DNA of 64,000 bases from Viridibacterium sediminicola (GTDB lineage: Bacteria > Pseudomonadota > Gammaproteobacteria > Burkholderiales > Rhodocyclaceae): NCBI RefSeq assembly GCF_039631295.1, contig NZ_JBDIVE010000001.1, positions 496,001 through 560,000 of the forward strand. The letters are read 5' to 3'. The notes under the pieces were generated by a model. The model ran no database searches, was not told where the DNA came from, and saw nothing but the letters and a program-made list of their open reading frames with translations. The position numbers and the translations under genes were made by a program. Positions 8,119-17,134 of the stretch are shown in pieces; position 1 is the first letter of the stretch; every line of letters begins with the position of its first letter.

Positions 8119-9209
8119 CGTTCGACCTCCCAACGCTGCATGCTGAGCGCGGCACCGGCCAGGATGACGATGATCAGGCCCTGTATCACCACCACCAAAG
8201 CAGTCGGCACCGCAGCCACCATTTCCATGTTGATGCCGCCGGAGCGCAGGAAGCCGAACAGCAGCGCCCCCGCAATCACCCCGACGACCGACCCGCGTGC
8301 CAGCAAGCCCACCACCAGCCCGTCGAAGCCGTAGCCCGAGGAAAAACCGGCTTTGAGTGAATATTGTTCGCCTTGCAACATGCAGGCGCCGGCCAAGCCC
8401 CCAAGGGCTCCTGCAGCAAATAACACGCCAACCACCGAGGCGCTGATCGCGATCCCGGCACGACGAGCCGCCAGCGGGTTGAGCCCGACCGCACGCAAGC
8501 GCAGGCCGAACACCGTCTTGTTGAGCACCAGCGCCACCACGATGGCGAGCGCAAAGCCAAACAGCAAGCCACTGTGCAGGGGCATGCTGTAGTCATCGGT
8601 GAGCAGCGGGAGCTTGGTCGGATCGGGAATTTCCAGTGATTCCGGCAGGGTATTGGAGTGCGTCATTGGCTGCCGCAATAGCGCCACCGACTGCACGCTG
8701 CCGTACACCATCCATACCGCAATGAATGACAACAGCAGGGTCGCGATCACCTCATTGGTGCCTGCGCGCGCCTTGAGCACCCCGGCGAGGCCTCCCCACA
8801 GGCCGCCGGCCAGGCTCGCCGCAAGCAGCGGCAGCAGAAATGCGAGGCCGAACGGCAAGTCGCTGACATGGCCATACAAACTCACCGCCGTCGCTACGAT
8901 GCCGCCGATGGCAATCTGCCCTTCGCCGCCGACATTGGTCAGATTGGCGCGGTCGGCCAGCACGAAGCCCAGGCCCACCAAGGCGAACACCAGACTGCGG
9001 TTGATCGAGGCTGCAATCGCATACGGCGAACCCCAGGCGCCTTCGGCGAAGGCAGCCACGGCATCGCCAATCGGCACGCCGATCAGATGCACCAGCAGCA
9101 GGCCGATCAGCAGCGCCGCGGCCACTGCGAGGAAGGCGATCCACATCGCCGGACGTGCCTTCAGGAAAGCCAGCAGCGCGGCAGGCTGCTTGATGAGCAG
9201 CGTACTCAT
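8115..9209 (-). CDS. BMP-type ABC importer permease 1 (YufP/NupP-like)
   Basis: 364-aa inner-membrane permease with about 9-10 hydrophobic segments. The motif LADRANLTNVGGEGQIAIGG is the paralogous counterpart of the SERTGVLNMSVEG signature in the partner permease, and ARAGTNEVIATLLLSFIAVW is also family-typical. ATG 9209 overlaps the ATPase stop by four bases (9206-9209), and its own stop overlaps the next permease, so the three are translationally coupled. It forms the heterodimeric channel with the downstream permease. Confidence 0.92.
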   Translation of the reverse strand: MSTLLIKQPAALLAFLKARPAMWIAFLAVAAALLIGLLLVHLIGVPIGDAVAAFAEGAWGSPYAIAASINRSLVFALVGLGFVLADRANLTNVGGEGQIAIGGIVATAVSLYGHVSDLPFGLAFLLPLLAASLAGGLWGGLAGVLKARAGTNEVIATLLLSFIAVWMVYGSVQSVALLRQPMTHSNTLPESLEIPDPTKLPLLTDDYSMPLHSGLLFGFALAIVVALVLNKTVFGLRLRAVGLNPLAARRAGIAISASVVGVLFAAGALGGLAGACMLQGEQYSLKAGFSSGYGFDGLVVGLLARGSVVGVIAGALLFGFLRSGGINMEMVAAVPTALVVVIQGLIIVILAGAALSMQRWEVER

Positions 9210-10777
9210 GCTGCCTGCCCCGCCATCCACGCACCAATGCGCGCCCGCTCGCCAGGCTCGGCGGTGCAGCTGCCAACAATGCGCCCGCGATACAGCACGA
9301 CCACACGGTCGGCCACCTTGAGCAATTCATCAAGTTCCGAAGAAATCAGCAACACGCCAACCCCCTGTGCGCAGACTGCGCGAATGTGTTCATAGACCGC
9401 CTCCACGGCGCCGACATCCAGCCCCCGCGTCGGCTGCGCCGCCAGCAGGAAGCTCAGCCCGTCGAGGGTCAGTTCGCGCGCCAGCACAGCTTTTTGTTGA
9501 TTGCCGCCGGACAGCCCAGCAAACGAGACATCGGGGCTGGCGGCGCGCACGTCAAAGCGCTGCATCAATTCCAGCGCCGCCGCGCGCATGCGTTTGCGGT
9601 CCAGCAAGCCGTAACGGCTGAAACGATGCAGGCGGTCGAGGAACAGGTTTTCAGCCACGCTCATGCCGCTCACGCAGCCCACGGCATGGCGGTCCTCGGG
9701 CACTACACCGACACCGGCGGCGGTGATCTGCCGGGGTGAGCGCCCGGTCAGCTCGCGCCCCTTGACGAACAAGCGCCCCTGACTGGCCGGCCGCATGCCG
9801 GAAATGACTGCCGCCAGCTCGCTCTGGCCATTGCCCTCGACGCCGGCCACAGCGACGATCTCGCCCGGCTCGACGATGAGGGTGAAGTTATCGAGACGGG
9901 TCACGCCATCGGCATCCTTGACCGACACGCCGTCGATCATCAAAGCCGGTTCGGCGCGCGGCTGACCTGCAGCTTCGCGCTGATAGCTCGGCGCCGCAGG
10001 ACTTGTCCTGGCTTCGCCGCTGCGCTGGATCATCGCCTGCACCAGCGCATCGAGATCCGCCGCCGGCTGCTCGGAGCGCGCCGCGACGCGACCACCACGC
10101 AAGACCGTGGCGCGCTGCGCAACCTTCTGGATCTCGGCCAGCTTGTGCGTCACCAACACCACGCCGCAGCCCTCGGCGGCCACACGCTGGCAAACCTCCA
10201 GCAAGGCTGCGATCTCGTCAGGCAACAGCACCGCCGTCGGTTCATCGAGCACCAGCAGGCGCGGTTCGCGCATCAGGCATTTGATGATCTCGACACGCTG
10301 CCGCTCGCCGACCGACAGATCACTGATGCGCAGCCAGGGATCGATCTGCAAACCGAAGCGCTGTGACAGCGCCTGCACGCGCTCGGCGCACTCGCTACGA
10401 CGCAGCACACCACGCGCCTGACCGAGCAGAAGATTGTCGACCACGCTCAGATCCGGCACCAGGCTGAAGTGCTGGTGCACCATCGCCACCTGCATGCTCA
10501 AAGCATCGGCAGGGCCGGACGGCCGGTAGTCAGCGCCAGCGAGCTGCATGCTGCCGCTGTCCGCCTGGTAGACACCGAAAATGAGATTGCACAGGGTGGA
10601 CTTGCCCGCGCCGTTCTCCCCAAGCAAGCAATGGATTTCGCCCGCGGCAATCTCCAGCGAGACGTCTTCGAGCGCCTGCAGGCTGCCGAAGCGCTTGCTC
10701 ATGCCCTGCAGACGTAGCAGCGCCGGCGGCGCTGCTACGGGCGGCGGAGCTTGTCCGACTTCCGGAAGGATGAACAT
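9206..10777 (-). CDS. BMP-type ABC importer ATPase with two nucleotide-binding domains
   Basis: 523-aa fused ATPase with two ABC modules. Module 1 has Walker A GENGAGKST, signature LSVGERQRVEI and Walker B LLVLDEPTAVL. Module 2 (from about residue 275) has a GVEGNGQSEL degenerate Walker A, signature LSGGNQQKAVLAREL and FLLAAQPTRGLDVGA in the Walker B position. This asymmetric pattern is normal for sugar/nucleoside CUT2-like and BMP importers. ATG 10777 is 8 nt after GGAG; a TTG two codons upstream is less likely. Energises uptake with the two permeases and the upstream BMP lipoprotein/SBP. Confidence 0.93.
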   Translation of the reverse strand: MFILPEVGQAPPPVAAPPALLRLQGMSKRFGSLQALEDVSLEIAAGEIHCLLGENGAGKSTLCNLIFGVYQADSGSMQLAGADYRPSGPADALSMQVAMVHQHFSLVPDLSVVDNLLLGQARGVLRRSECAERVQALSQRFGLQIDPWLRISDLSVGERQRVEIIKCLMREPRLLVLDEPTAVLLPDEIAALLEVCQRVAAEGCGVVLVTHKLAEIQKVAQRATVLRGGRVAARSEQPAADLDALVQAMIQRSGEARTSPAAPSYQREAAGQPRAEPALMIDGVSVKDADGVTRLDNFTLIVEPGEIVAVAGVEGNGQSELAAVISGMRPASQGRLFVKGRELTGRSPRQITAAGVGVVPEDRHAVGCVSGMSVAENLFLDRLHRFSRYGLLDRKRMRAAALELMQRFDVRAASPDVSFAGLSGGNQQKAVLARELTLDGLSFLLAAQPTRGLDVGAVEAVYEHIRAVCAQGVGVLLISSELDELLKVADRVVVLYRGRIVGSCTAEPGERARIGAWMAGQAA

Positions 10778-10803
10778 CTTCAAGACTCCGTCGCGATGGG
10801 AAC

Positions 10804-11781
10804 TCAGCCTTCGAGCACCTTGATCTTGCCTTCAAGAATGTCCTTCTTGATCTGCTCAAGCTTGCTCTTCATCTCCGGCGTCGCGCCACACACCTTCATG
10901 TCGGATGCCGCCGGCCCCATCGCCAGACCGAAGGGCTTGTAACCCGCCGCCCATTTGCCGGCCACCAGTTCCTTGATCGCGTACTGCACCTGGAAACCCA
11001 CGCCGGTGATGCTGTAAGCGATGTACAGCGGATCGCTGCCGCAGCGGTCGGTGTAGCTGCCAATGATGTGGGTGCCCTTTTCCTTGGCGGCCTGCTCCAT
11101 GCCACGCAAGCCGAGGTTGAGGATGTGGTAATGCACGTCGGCGCCCTGTGCGATGGCGGCCAGGGTTGCTTCCTTGGACTTGGCGACATTGTCGAAGTCA
11201 CCGGTGTAGTTCTCGAAGTATTTGATCTTCGGATTGATGTAGGCCGCGCCCTTGCCGAACTCCTTGCCAGCGTTGACGATGGACGGAATCTCCATGCCGC
11301 CGACATAGCTCACAGCGCCCGTCTTCGACAGCATGGCCGCCGCCGCACCAGCGACGAAGGCAATTTCGGCCTGCTTGACGTCGTAACCGGCGACGTTCGG
11401 CAAACCATCACCCTTGCTGCCGCCTACGATGGAGAACTTGGTCTTCGGGAAGCGCTTGGCGATCTTCATCACCGCCGCCTGGGTCTGGCCACCCACGCCG
11501 ATCACCAGCTGATTTTTGCCAGCGAGGTTGGTGAGCGCCTGCTCCATGTCGGCGTAGTTGATGTTCTCGATCATCTGCACCTTGATCTTGGCGCCGAATT
11601 CCTTCTGCGCGGCAGTCAGGCCATCGAAACCCGATTCCATCCAGCCCTTGTCCGACTTGGAGCCGGGAATCAAGACACCGACGGTCAGCGGATCAGCCGC
11701 CTGCGCGCCCTGGGCCAGCAAGGTACAGCCGAGCGCAGCCAGGATCAGCGAAGCACGGCGCGAAGAAGAGAAGTGAAACAT
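10804..11781 (-). CDS. BMP/PnrA family substrate-binding protein
   Basis: Periplasmic receptor of the importer, 325 aa, with a signal peptide (SSRRASLILAAL... ending AQGAQA|AD). The body has BMP hallmarks: VGVLIPGSKSDKGWMESGFDG, then NLAGKNQLVIGVGGQTQ, VGGSKGDGLPNVAGYDVKQ and a DRCGSDPLYIAYSITGVGFQ segment. BMP proteins bind purine nucleosides or related compounds, but this lineage sits next to ureide/amide hydrolases, so a ureide, nucleobase or amide ligand is possible. ATG 11781 follows AAAGGA. No Cys lipobox, so it is probably soluble. First gene of the importer operon. Confidence 0.92.
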   Translation of the reverse strand: MFHFSSSRRASLILAALGCTLLAQGAQAADPLTVGVLIPGSKSDKGWMESGFDGLTAAQKEFGAKIKVQMIENINYADMEQALTNLAGKNQLVIGVGGQTQAAVMKIAKRFPKTKFSIVGGSKGDGLPNVAGYDVKQAEIAFVAGAAAAMLSKTGAVSYVGGMEIPSIVNAGKEFGKGAAYINPKIKYFENYTGDFDNVAKSKEATLAAIAQGADVHYHILNLGLRGMEQAAKEKGTHIIGSYTDRCGSDPLYIAYSITGVGFQVQYAIKELVAGKWAAGYKPFGLAMGPAASDMKVCGATPEMKSKLEQIKKDILEGKIKVLEG

Positions 11782-12051
11782 TGGCATTCCTTTCGCTTGT
11801 GGGGTGAGACAACTTGTAATTAATCAGTTACTACATTCGACAGGGCCGTGAATGCAATAAGGGTGCCAAAGCGCGCAAATATGCAATGCGTCGCGCGGCA
11901 GACCAATGGGCATGCGCCTTGTGTGAATCGCACAGTTTTTTTGATGTCTCTGAACCCGCCGCGAGAGACACCCAGCTTGGGGCGCCACAGCACCGCCGAC
12001 GTGCATGGCGTGCCCCAAGAGAAGCGGCAACACCGCAATGGAGATCGCAAG
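11782..12051. promoter_or_regulatory. Divergent promoter region, importer / hydrolase operons
   Basis: 270 bp between the importer (minus) and hydrolase (plus) start codons. A locally AT-rich patch at 11812-11835 includes gtaat-N6-gttac (11816-11831), an imperfect inverted repeat that could be the TetR (14008-14739) or another operator. I see no unambiguous promoter boxes. Confidence 0.4.
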
Positions 12052-12834
12052 ATGAGTACACAGGACAGCCCGACCGCAGGCCAGCTTGGCATCAGCCCCA
12101 GCTACCACTGGAAGGCCGATGAACAGGTGGTGGACATGGCCATGCCGCTGCCGGCGCCGCGAGCGCTGCGCATCAATGCGGCACCTCAGGATGTGGTGAT
12201 CGACTTGCAGCGCTCGGCGATCATCGTCATCGACATGCAGAACGACTTCTGCACGCAGGATGGCTGGGTGGATGCCATCGGCGGCGACTACCGCGCCGAC
12301 CGTGCGCCAATTGAGCCGCTGCAGAAGCTGTTGCCAGCGCTGCGTGCGGCACAGGTACCGGTGATCTGGGTGAATTGGGGCAACCGGCCGGACCTGGCCA
12401 ATATGCCGCCCAACCAGATTCATCTCTACAAACCCAAGGGCAGCGGCATCGGTCTGGGCGATCCGCTGCCCGCCAATGGCGCGCCCGTGCTGCAGAAGGA
12501 CTCCTGGGCGGCTGCCGTGGTCGACGAACTCGCGCCGCTACCCGGCGACATCTGCGTCGACAAATACCGCATCAGCGGTTTCTGGGACACGCCGCTCGAC
12601 AGCATCCTGCGCAATCTGGGCGTGCGCTCGATTCTCTTCGCTGGCGTCAATACCGATCAGTGCGTGCTGCATTCGCTGACCGATGCGAATTTTCTCGGCT
12701 ATGGCTGCATCCTCGTCGAAGACTGCTGCGCCACCAGCTCGCCGGCCTTCTGTACAGAAGCGACGATCTGGAACGTCAAGAAGTGCTTCGGCTTCGTCAC
12801 CGATTCAACTCGCCTGCTGGATGCGCTCAAATGA
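12052..12834 (+). CDS. Isochorismatase-like cysteine hydrolase (RutB/BiuH-like)
   Basis: 260-aa hydrolase with the complete isochorismatase-like catalytic triad: Asp61 (IVIDMQNDF), Lys171 (VDKYRISGF) and Cys204 (NTDQCVLHSL). The DKYRISGFWDTPLDSILR segment is very like ureidoacrylate hydrolase RutB, and the family also includes biuret hydrolases. Such enzymes cleave the C-N bond of ureido or amide compounds, releasing ammonia or carbamate. ATG 12052 follows GGAGATCGCAAG; the longer upstream frame is not family-like. It overlaps the amidase start by ATGA. With the amidase and the divergent BMP importer it forms a likely uptake-and-hydrolysis module for a nitrogen source; the exact substrate is unknown. 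Confidence 0.9.
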   Translation: MSTQDSPTAGQLGISPSYHWKADEQVVDMAMPLPAPRALRINAAPQDVVIDLQRSAIIVIDMQNDFCTQDGWVDAIGGDYRADRAPIEPLQKLLPALRAAQVPVIWVNWGNRPDLANMPPNQIHLYKPKGSGIGLGDPLPANGAPVLQKDSWAAAVVDELAPLPGDICVDKYRISGFWDTPLDSILRNLGVRSILFAGVNTDQCVLHSLTDANFLGYGCILVEDCCATSSPAFCTEATIWNVKKCFGFVTDSTRLLDALK

Positions 12835-14021
12835 CGGTGCGCGATGATTTCGGCGCCTTCATGCCCGGCCCGCGTTGCGAGCGTGCGCCCACCTCAAGTG
12901 GCGCGCTCGATGGCCTGAGCTTCGCCGTCAAGGATCTGATCGACATCGGCGGCAGCGTCACGGGGGGCGGCAATCCGGACTGGGCCGCCAGCCACGCGCC
13001 TGCACCAAAGGACGCCGAATCCGTGCGCAGGCTGCGTGCTGCGGGAGCGCGCCTGGTCGGCAAGACGATCAGCGACGAACTGGCCTTCAGCCTCGAAGGT
13101 GACAATGCGCACTACGGCACGCCACGCAATCCGCGCGCCACGCACTGCCTGCCCGGTGGCTCGTCCAGCGGCTCGGCCGTCGCCGTCGCCGCCGAGCTGG
13201 CCGACTTCGCACTGGGCACCGACACCGGTGGATCGGTGCGTGTGCCCGCCTCATTCTGTGGCCTCTATGGCATGCGCCCGACGCACGGCCGCGTCTCGCT
13301 CGACGGGGTGATTCCCTTTGCGCCGAGTTTTGATACGGTAGGCTGGTTTGCGCGCGATGCGAGCACGCTGGCGCGCGTCGGCGCCGTGCTGCTCGACGCG
13401 CCGCAAGCGCCGCAGGCGCTGCAACTGCATATCGCCAGCGACGCCTTCGCGCTGCTTGATCCGGCCTGTGCCAGCCACTTGCTGAGCCTCGCGGCCCAGC
13501 TGGGCGCAAGCGAAACCATCGAGATTTTCGGCGGGCGCGATGCCGACTGGCTGCGCGCTTACCAGATTTTACAAGGCGCAGAAATCCGCGACAGCCTGGG
13601 AGAATGGACCGCCACTTACACGCCGCAGTTCGGCCCAAACATTGCACCGCGCTTTGCGGGGTTGGCGGCGATCGAAGCGGATGAAGTGGCGCACTGGCAG
13701 CGCTGGCGCGTCGCACAAGCCGCGCGCCTGTCTCAACTATTGCTGCCGGGTCATGCCGTGCTCGTCCCCAGTTCGCCCTGCCCGGCACTACCCTTGCACA
13801 GCGATGGCGAGGCCCTCACACAGTTCTACACGCGTGCGCTGACACTGGGCAGCATCGCCGGTCACGCCGGCCTGCCGCAAATATCGCTGCCATTAGGTAA
13901 TATTGCGGGCCTGCCGCTGGGTCTGTCGATCATCGGCGCAGCGGGCAGCGATGAATCCCTGATGGCATACTGCAGCCTGCACGCCACCGGCCAGCTCAAG
14001 AGACGAGATGCCCAAAACTGA
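12831..14021 (+). CDS. Amidase-signature family hydrolase
   Basis: 396-aa serine hydrolase of the amidase signature family with an intact Ser-cisSer-Lys triad: Lys34 (FAVKDLIDI), Ser112 (CLPGGSSSGSAVAV) and Ser136 (GTDTGGSVRVPASF). Length and sequence resemble the short AMI1/indoleacetamide-type amidases. It lacks the extra C-terminal domain of allophanate hydrolase. It is coupled to the RutB-like gene by a 4-base overlap and to the TetR gene by a 14-base overlap. It probably completes breakdown of the amide or ureide product made by the cysteine hydrolase, with ammonia as the yield. Confidence 0.9.
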   Translation: MTVRDDFGAFMPGPRCERAPTSSGALDGLSFAVKDLIDIGGSVTGGGNPDWAASHAPAPKDAESVRRLRAAGARLVGKTISDELAFSLEGDNAHYGTPRNPRATHCLPGGSSSGSAVAVAAELADFALGTDTGGSVRVPASFCGLYGMRPTHGRVSLDGVIPFAPSFDTVGWFARDASTLARVGAVLLDAPQAPQALQLHIASDAFALLDPACASHLLSLAAQLGASETIEIFGGRDADWLRAYQILQGAEIRDSLGEWTATYTPQFGPNIAPRFAGLAAIEADEVAHWQRWRVAQAARLSQLLLPGHAVLVPSSPCPALPLHSDGEALTQFYTRALTLGSIAGHAGLPQISLPLGNIAGLPLGLSIIGAAGSDESLMAYCSLHATGQLKRRDAQN

Positions 14022-14739
14022 GAAACCCGCTGCAAATACAAAAGCTGTCGCGAAAAAGGCAGACAAGCCTGCTGCGCGCGTGCGGCGCGACCCCGCCAAG
14101 ACGCGCGCCAGCATCCTGCGCGCAGCGATTGCGGAATTCGCCGCCAAGGGTTTCAGCGGCGCGCGCACCGACACCATCGCACGCCGCGCCAAGACCAATA
14201 TCCGCATGCTCTACCACTACTTCGGCGGCAAGGATGCGCTGTATGTCTGCGTGCTGGAGGAAGTGCTGGCGCAACTGCGCCACGAGGAATTGCAGCTCGA
14301 CTTCGACGATGTCGATCCACTCGATGGCATCCTGTCGATGTTCGACTTCATCGACAACCACTTTCTCAAACACCCCGAGCTGCAGCAGCTGCTGGCCTTC
14401 GAAAACCTCAACCGCGCGCAGCACCTCAAGCGCTCGACGCGCATTCCACAGATGGCTTCACCGGTGCTCGAACTCCTGCGCAAGCTGCTCAAGCGCGGCG
14501 AAGCCAACAAGACTTTCCGACGCGGCATCGACCCACTGCACCTCTACGTCACCATGGTCAGCGTGGTCGACTACGGCAAGTCACACGGCTTCACGCTCTC
14601 GCACATCTTCCGCGAAGACCTGTTCACCAGCAGCTGGCAAGCGGATCATCGCGAACAGATGCACCAGATCCTGATCAGCTTCCTGATGCCACCGGCAACG
14701 CCCGCCAAGCGCGTCAAACGCGTCAAACGCAAAGCCTGA
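14008..14739 (+). CDS. TetR family regulator (RutR-like)
   Basis: 243-aa regulator. A lysine/alanine-rich N-terminal tail (residues 1-30) precedes the helix-turn-helix (about 35-80: ASILRAAIAEFAAKGFSGAR, then RAKTNIRMLYHYFGGKDALY). The C-terminal domain resembles the RutR-type TetR_C family, whose E. coli member responds to uracil/thymine. The start overlaps the end of the amidase gene, and the last residues repeat RVKRVKRK. Third gene of the hydrolase operon, so it is the likely local regulator of both divergent units. Ligand unknown. Confidence 0.88.
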   Translation: MPKTEKPAANTKAVAKKADKPAARVRRDPAKTRASILRAAIAEFAAKGFSGARTDTIARRAKTNIRMLYHYFGGKDALYVCVLEEVLAQLRHEELQLDFDDVDPLDGILSMFDFIDNHFLKHPELQQLLAFENLNRAQHLKRSTRIPQMASPVLELLRKLLKRGEANKTFRRGIDPLHLYVTMVSVVDYGKSHGFTLSHIFREDLFTSSWQADHREQMHQILISFLMPPATPAKRVKRVKRKA

Positions 14740-14749
14740 CCCTCCTGCC

Positions 14750-14766
14750 CTTAAGGCGGCGTTAAG
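14750..14766 (+). promoter_or_regulatory. QseB/PmrA-like response-regulator box
   Basis: CTTAAG (14750-14755) and GTTAAG (14761-14766) are separated by 5 bp, matching the TTAA-N7-TTAA direct-repeat spacing of PmrA/QseB binding sites. It lies 42 bp upstream of the SHP start, and the operon ends in a QseBC-like pair, suggesting autoregulation. Confidence 0.6.
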
Positions 14767-14808
14767 GCGCAGCCTGCATGCTGTGTTCGACCTACTCAGG
14801 AGCACAGC

Positions 14809-15231
14809 ATGTCATCACTTGTCAGCGCAGTCCTGCGCACCGCTTGCATGGTGTCCGTACTGGCCAGTGCCATTTCGCCGGCACTGGCCGAAACCCCGCA
14901 GCAGATTCTCTCCAGCTACGAAACCGCTGCCCGCAGCCAGACGCCGGCATTCGCTGCGTCCGCCGCGCGCGGCGGCGTGTTCTTCCGCAACAAGCACGGC
15001 CATGACTGGTCGTGCTCCAGCTGCCATACCGATAATCCCGCCGCCACGGGCCAACATATCGTCACCGGCAAAACCATCCAGCCGATGGCCGTGGCGGCCA
15101 ATGCCGAGCGCCTGACGCAGCCGGCCAAGGTTGAGAAGTGGATCACGCGCAATTGCAAGGATGTTGTCGGGCGCGAATGCACGCCCGGCGAAAAGGCCGA
15201 CGTCGTGGTTTTCCTGATCAACAGCCGCTAA
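14809..15231 (+). CDS. shp: SHP-type oxygen-binding cytochrome c (DUF1924)
   Basis: 140-aa exported monohaem cytochrome c. Signal peptide ends at ALA27; haem motif CSSCH at residues 69-73. In Rhodobacter sphaeroides SHP the sixth ligand is Asn followed by a disulfide Cys pair. Here Asn115-Cys116 with Cys124 sits 42 residues after the haem His, almost exactly that spacing, so an Asn-ligated, ligand-exchanging haem is expected. The Shine-Dalgarno is AGGAG. Followed by the diheme cytochrome and cytochrome b genes, the standard SHP electron-transfer set: cytochrome b passes electrons to diheme DHC and then to SHP. The physiological role in this organism is unproved. Confidence 0.9.
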   Translation: MSSLVSAVLRTACMVSVLASAISPALAETPQQILSSYETAARSQTPAFAASAARGGVFFRNKHGHDWSCSSCHTDNPAATGQHIVTGKTIQPMAVAANAERLTQPAKVEKWITRNCKDVVGRECTPGEKADVVVFLINSR

Positions 15232-15241
15232 GGACATCAGC

Positions 15242-15703
15242 ATGCATGCCACAACATTCGCTGCGCTGATTGCCGCACTACTCGTATCTGTGTCTGCGCG
15301 TGCCGAAGGCGGTAGCCGCGCGCCACTCAATCCACAGTTCCAGCAGGAATGCGGTAGCTGCCACGTGGCCTTTCCGCCGCGCCTGCTCGACGCCAGCGCC
15401 TGGCATCAGCTGATGACGAGCCTCAACAAACATTTCGGCAACGATGCCAGCCTCGACGCCCAGACGCGCAGCAGCATTGAAAGCTATCTGCAGCACAACG
15501 CCGCCACACGCGAGCGCCTGACGCCCGCTGGCAAGCCGACCCAACGCATCACCGAGACAGCCTGGTTTAAACGCGAGCATGACGAAGTTGGCGCCGCCGT
15601 ATGGCAGCGCGCCAGCATCAAGCAAGCCAGCAATTGCGCGGCCTGCCACAGCCAGGCTGAGCAAGGCCGCTTCAACGAACACCAGATCCACATTCCCCGT
15701 TAA
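15242..15703 (+). CDS. Diheme cytochrome c (DHC, SHP partner)
   Basis: 153-aa periplasmic cytochrome with a signal peptide (cleavage near SARA|E) and two haem-binding motifs: CGSCH (37-41) at the start and CAACH (132-136) near the end. This spacing is that of DHC, the electron donor to SHP. It lies 10 bp after shp and 11 bp before the cytochrome b gene, within the same operon, and is expected to relay electrons from membrane cytochrome b to SHP. Confidence 0.92.
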   Translation: MHATTFAALIAALLVSVSARAEGGSRAPLNPQFQQECGSCHVAFPPRLLDASAWHQLMTSLNKHFGNDASLDAQTRSSIESYLQHNAATRERLTPAGKPTQRITETAWFKREHDEVGAAVWQRASIKQASNCAACHSQAEQGRFNEHQIHIPR

Positions 15704-15714
15704 GGAGTCACTCC

Positions 15715-16395
15715 ATGAGCACAGAAACATCGCGCATCCACGTCTGGGATTTACCCACGCGCGTCTTCCATTGGTCCCTCGCGCTATCCTTCACCGGCGC
15801 CTATCTCACTTCGGAAGGTGAGCACTGGCGCGCGGTCCACGTCATGTTCGGCTACACCCTGCTGGGGCTGATTGTCTTTCGTGTGCTATGGGGCCTGATC
15901 GGCACACGTCATGCACGCTTCGCTTCCTTCGTGACCGGCCCGGCGCGCATCAAAAGCTATCTGCAATCGCTGCGCAAGAATCAGCCCGAACATCACGCCG
16001 GCCACAACCCGGCAGGCGCGCTGGCGATTGTGCTGATGCTCGTCGGCGGTCTCGCCACCGTCACGCTGGGGCTGCTCGCCTACAACGATATTGGCCCGGA
16101 ATGGATCGGCGATGTGCACGCGGTCATCGCCAATTGCATGCTCGCCCTGGTCGGCGTACATATTGCCGGCGTAGTGCTCAGCAGCTACCTGCATCGCGAG
16201 AATCTTGCCCGCGCCATGCTTACCGGATACAAGCGCGGCACCGCTGGCGAGGGCATCCGTGGCACCCGGCGTGCCGTCGGTGTGTTGCTGCTGCTGGCCG
16301 TGCTGGGTTTCTGGGTCGGCTATGCCTGGACGCAGCCGGGCGTACTACAGGCCTTTACCACGGCACAGTCCGACAGCGGTGATGACGACGATTGA
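15715..16395 (+). CDS. Cytochrome b561-type membrane protein of the SHP operon
   Basis: 226-aa integral membrane cytochrome b (Ni-hydrogenase-type/b561 fold), with four main hydrophobic segments plus a C-terminal one. Candidate haem His residues occur in RVFHWSLAL, RAVHVMFGY, GDVHAVIAN and GVHIAGVVL. AAGGAG is the Shine-Dalgarno. Its position after shp and dhc is the conserved SHP arrangement; it should take electrons from quinol and feed DHC. An acidic tail (DSGDDDD) ends the protein. Confidence 0.92.
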   Translation: MSTETSRIHVWDLPTRVFHWSLALSFTGAYLTSEGEHWRAVHVMFGYTLLGLIVFRVLWGLIGTRHARFASFVTGPARIKSYLQSLRKNQPEHHAGHNPAGALAIVLMLVGGLATVTLGLLAYNDIGPEWIGDVHAVIANCMLALVGVHIAGVVLSSYLHRENLARAMLTGYKRGTAGEGIRGTRRAVGVLLLLAVLGFWVGYAWTQPGVLQAFTTAQSDSGDDDD

Positions 16396-16450
16396 AACCT
16401 GCTGCATGACCATCTGCTAAGGTGTGTACGACAATCGGAACCGGACATTC

Positions 16451-17134
16451 ATGCGCATTCTGCTGGTTGAAGATCATCCACTACTTGGTGACGCCGTTCA
16501 GGTCAGCTTGCGGCAGGCCGGCTACAGCGTCGACTGGGTGCAGGACGGCGTCGCCGCCGACAGCGCACTGTGCAGCGAGGAATTCGCGGCCCTCGTGCTC
16601 GATCTGGGTTTGCCGCGACGCAGCGGGCTGGAGGTGCTGCAAGGCCTGCGCAGCCGTGGCGCGTGCATTCCCGTGATCATCCTCACAGCACGTGACAGCG
16701 TCGATGATCGCATTCGCGGTCTCGACTGCGGCGCCGACGATTACCTCGTCAAACCTTTCGACATGGGCGAGCTGGCGGCACGCCTGCGTGCCCTGCTGCG
16801 GCGCAGTGCCGGTGGTGCCAGCGCAGCCTTGCACGCGGGCAGCGTATGCCTGGATCCGGCCACGCGCAGCGTCACGCAAGGCGGGCAAGAGGTCAGCTTG
16901 TCCGCGCGCGAGTTCTCACGCCTCCACGCACTGCTACTCAATGCCGGCCGCGTGATGAGCAAAGCGCAACTCGAACAGCAGCTTTACGCCTGGGGCGACG
17001 AAGTGGAGAGCAACACCATCGAAGTCTTTGTTCATCACCTGCGGCGCAAGCTTGGCGCAGGCTGCATCCGCACCATCCGCGGCGTGGGCTATCTGCTGCC
17101 GCGCGATACAGCCGCGACTGACAGCCATGCTTGA
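16451..17134 (+). CDS. OmpR-family response regulator (QseB/PmrA-like)
   Basis: 227 aa with a receiver domain (acidic pair around Asp8, phospho-acceptor Asp51 in LVLDLGLP, conserved Lys in LVKPFD) and a winged-helix DNA-binding domain (about 125-220, with ALLNAGRVMSKAQLEQQLY and SNTIEVFVHHLRRKLG). I chose ATG 16451 because it begins the receiver fold. It is followed by an overlapping histidine kinase gene. Located after the SHP cytochromes, it probably controls them; a matching TTAAG repeat lies at 14750-14766. Confidence 0.92.
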   Translation: MRILLVEDHPLLGDAVQVSLRQAGYSVDWVQDGVAADSALCSEEFAALVLDLGLPRRSGLEVLQGLRSRGACIPVIILTARDSVDDRIRGLDCGADDYLVKPFDMGELAARLRALLRRSAGGASAALHAGSVCLDPATRSVTQGGQEVSLSAREFSRLHALLLNAGRVMSKAQLEQQLYAWGDEVESNTIEVFVHHLRRKLGAGCIRTIRGVGYLLPRDTAATDSHA

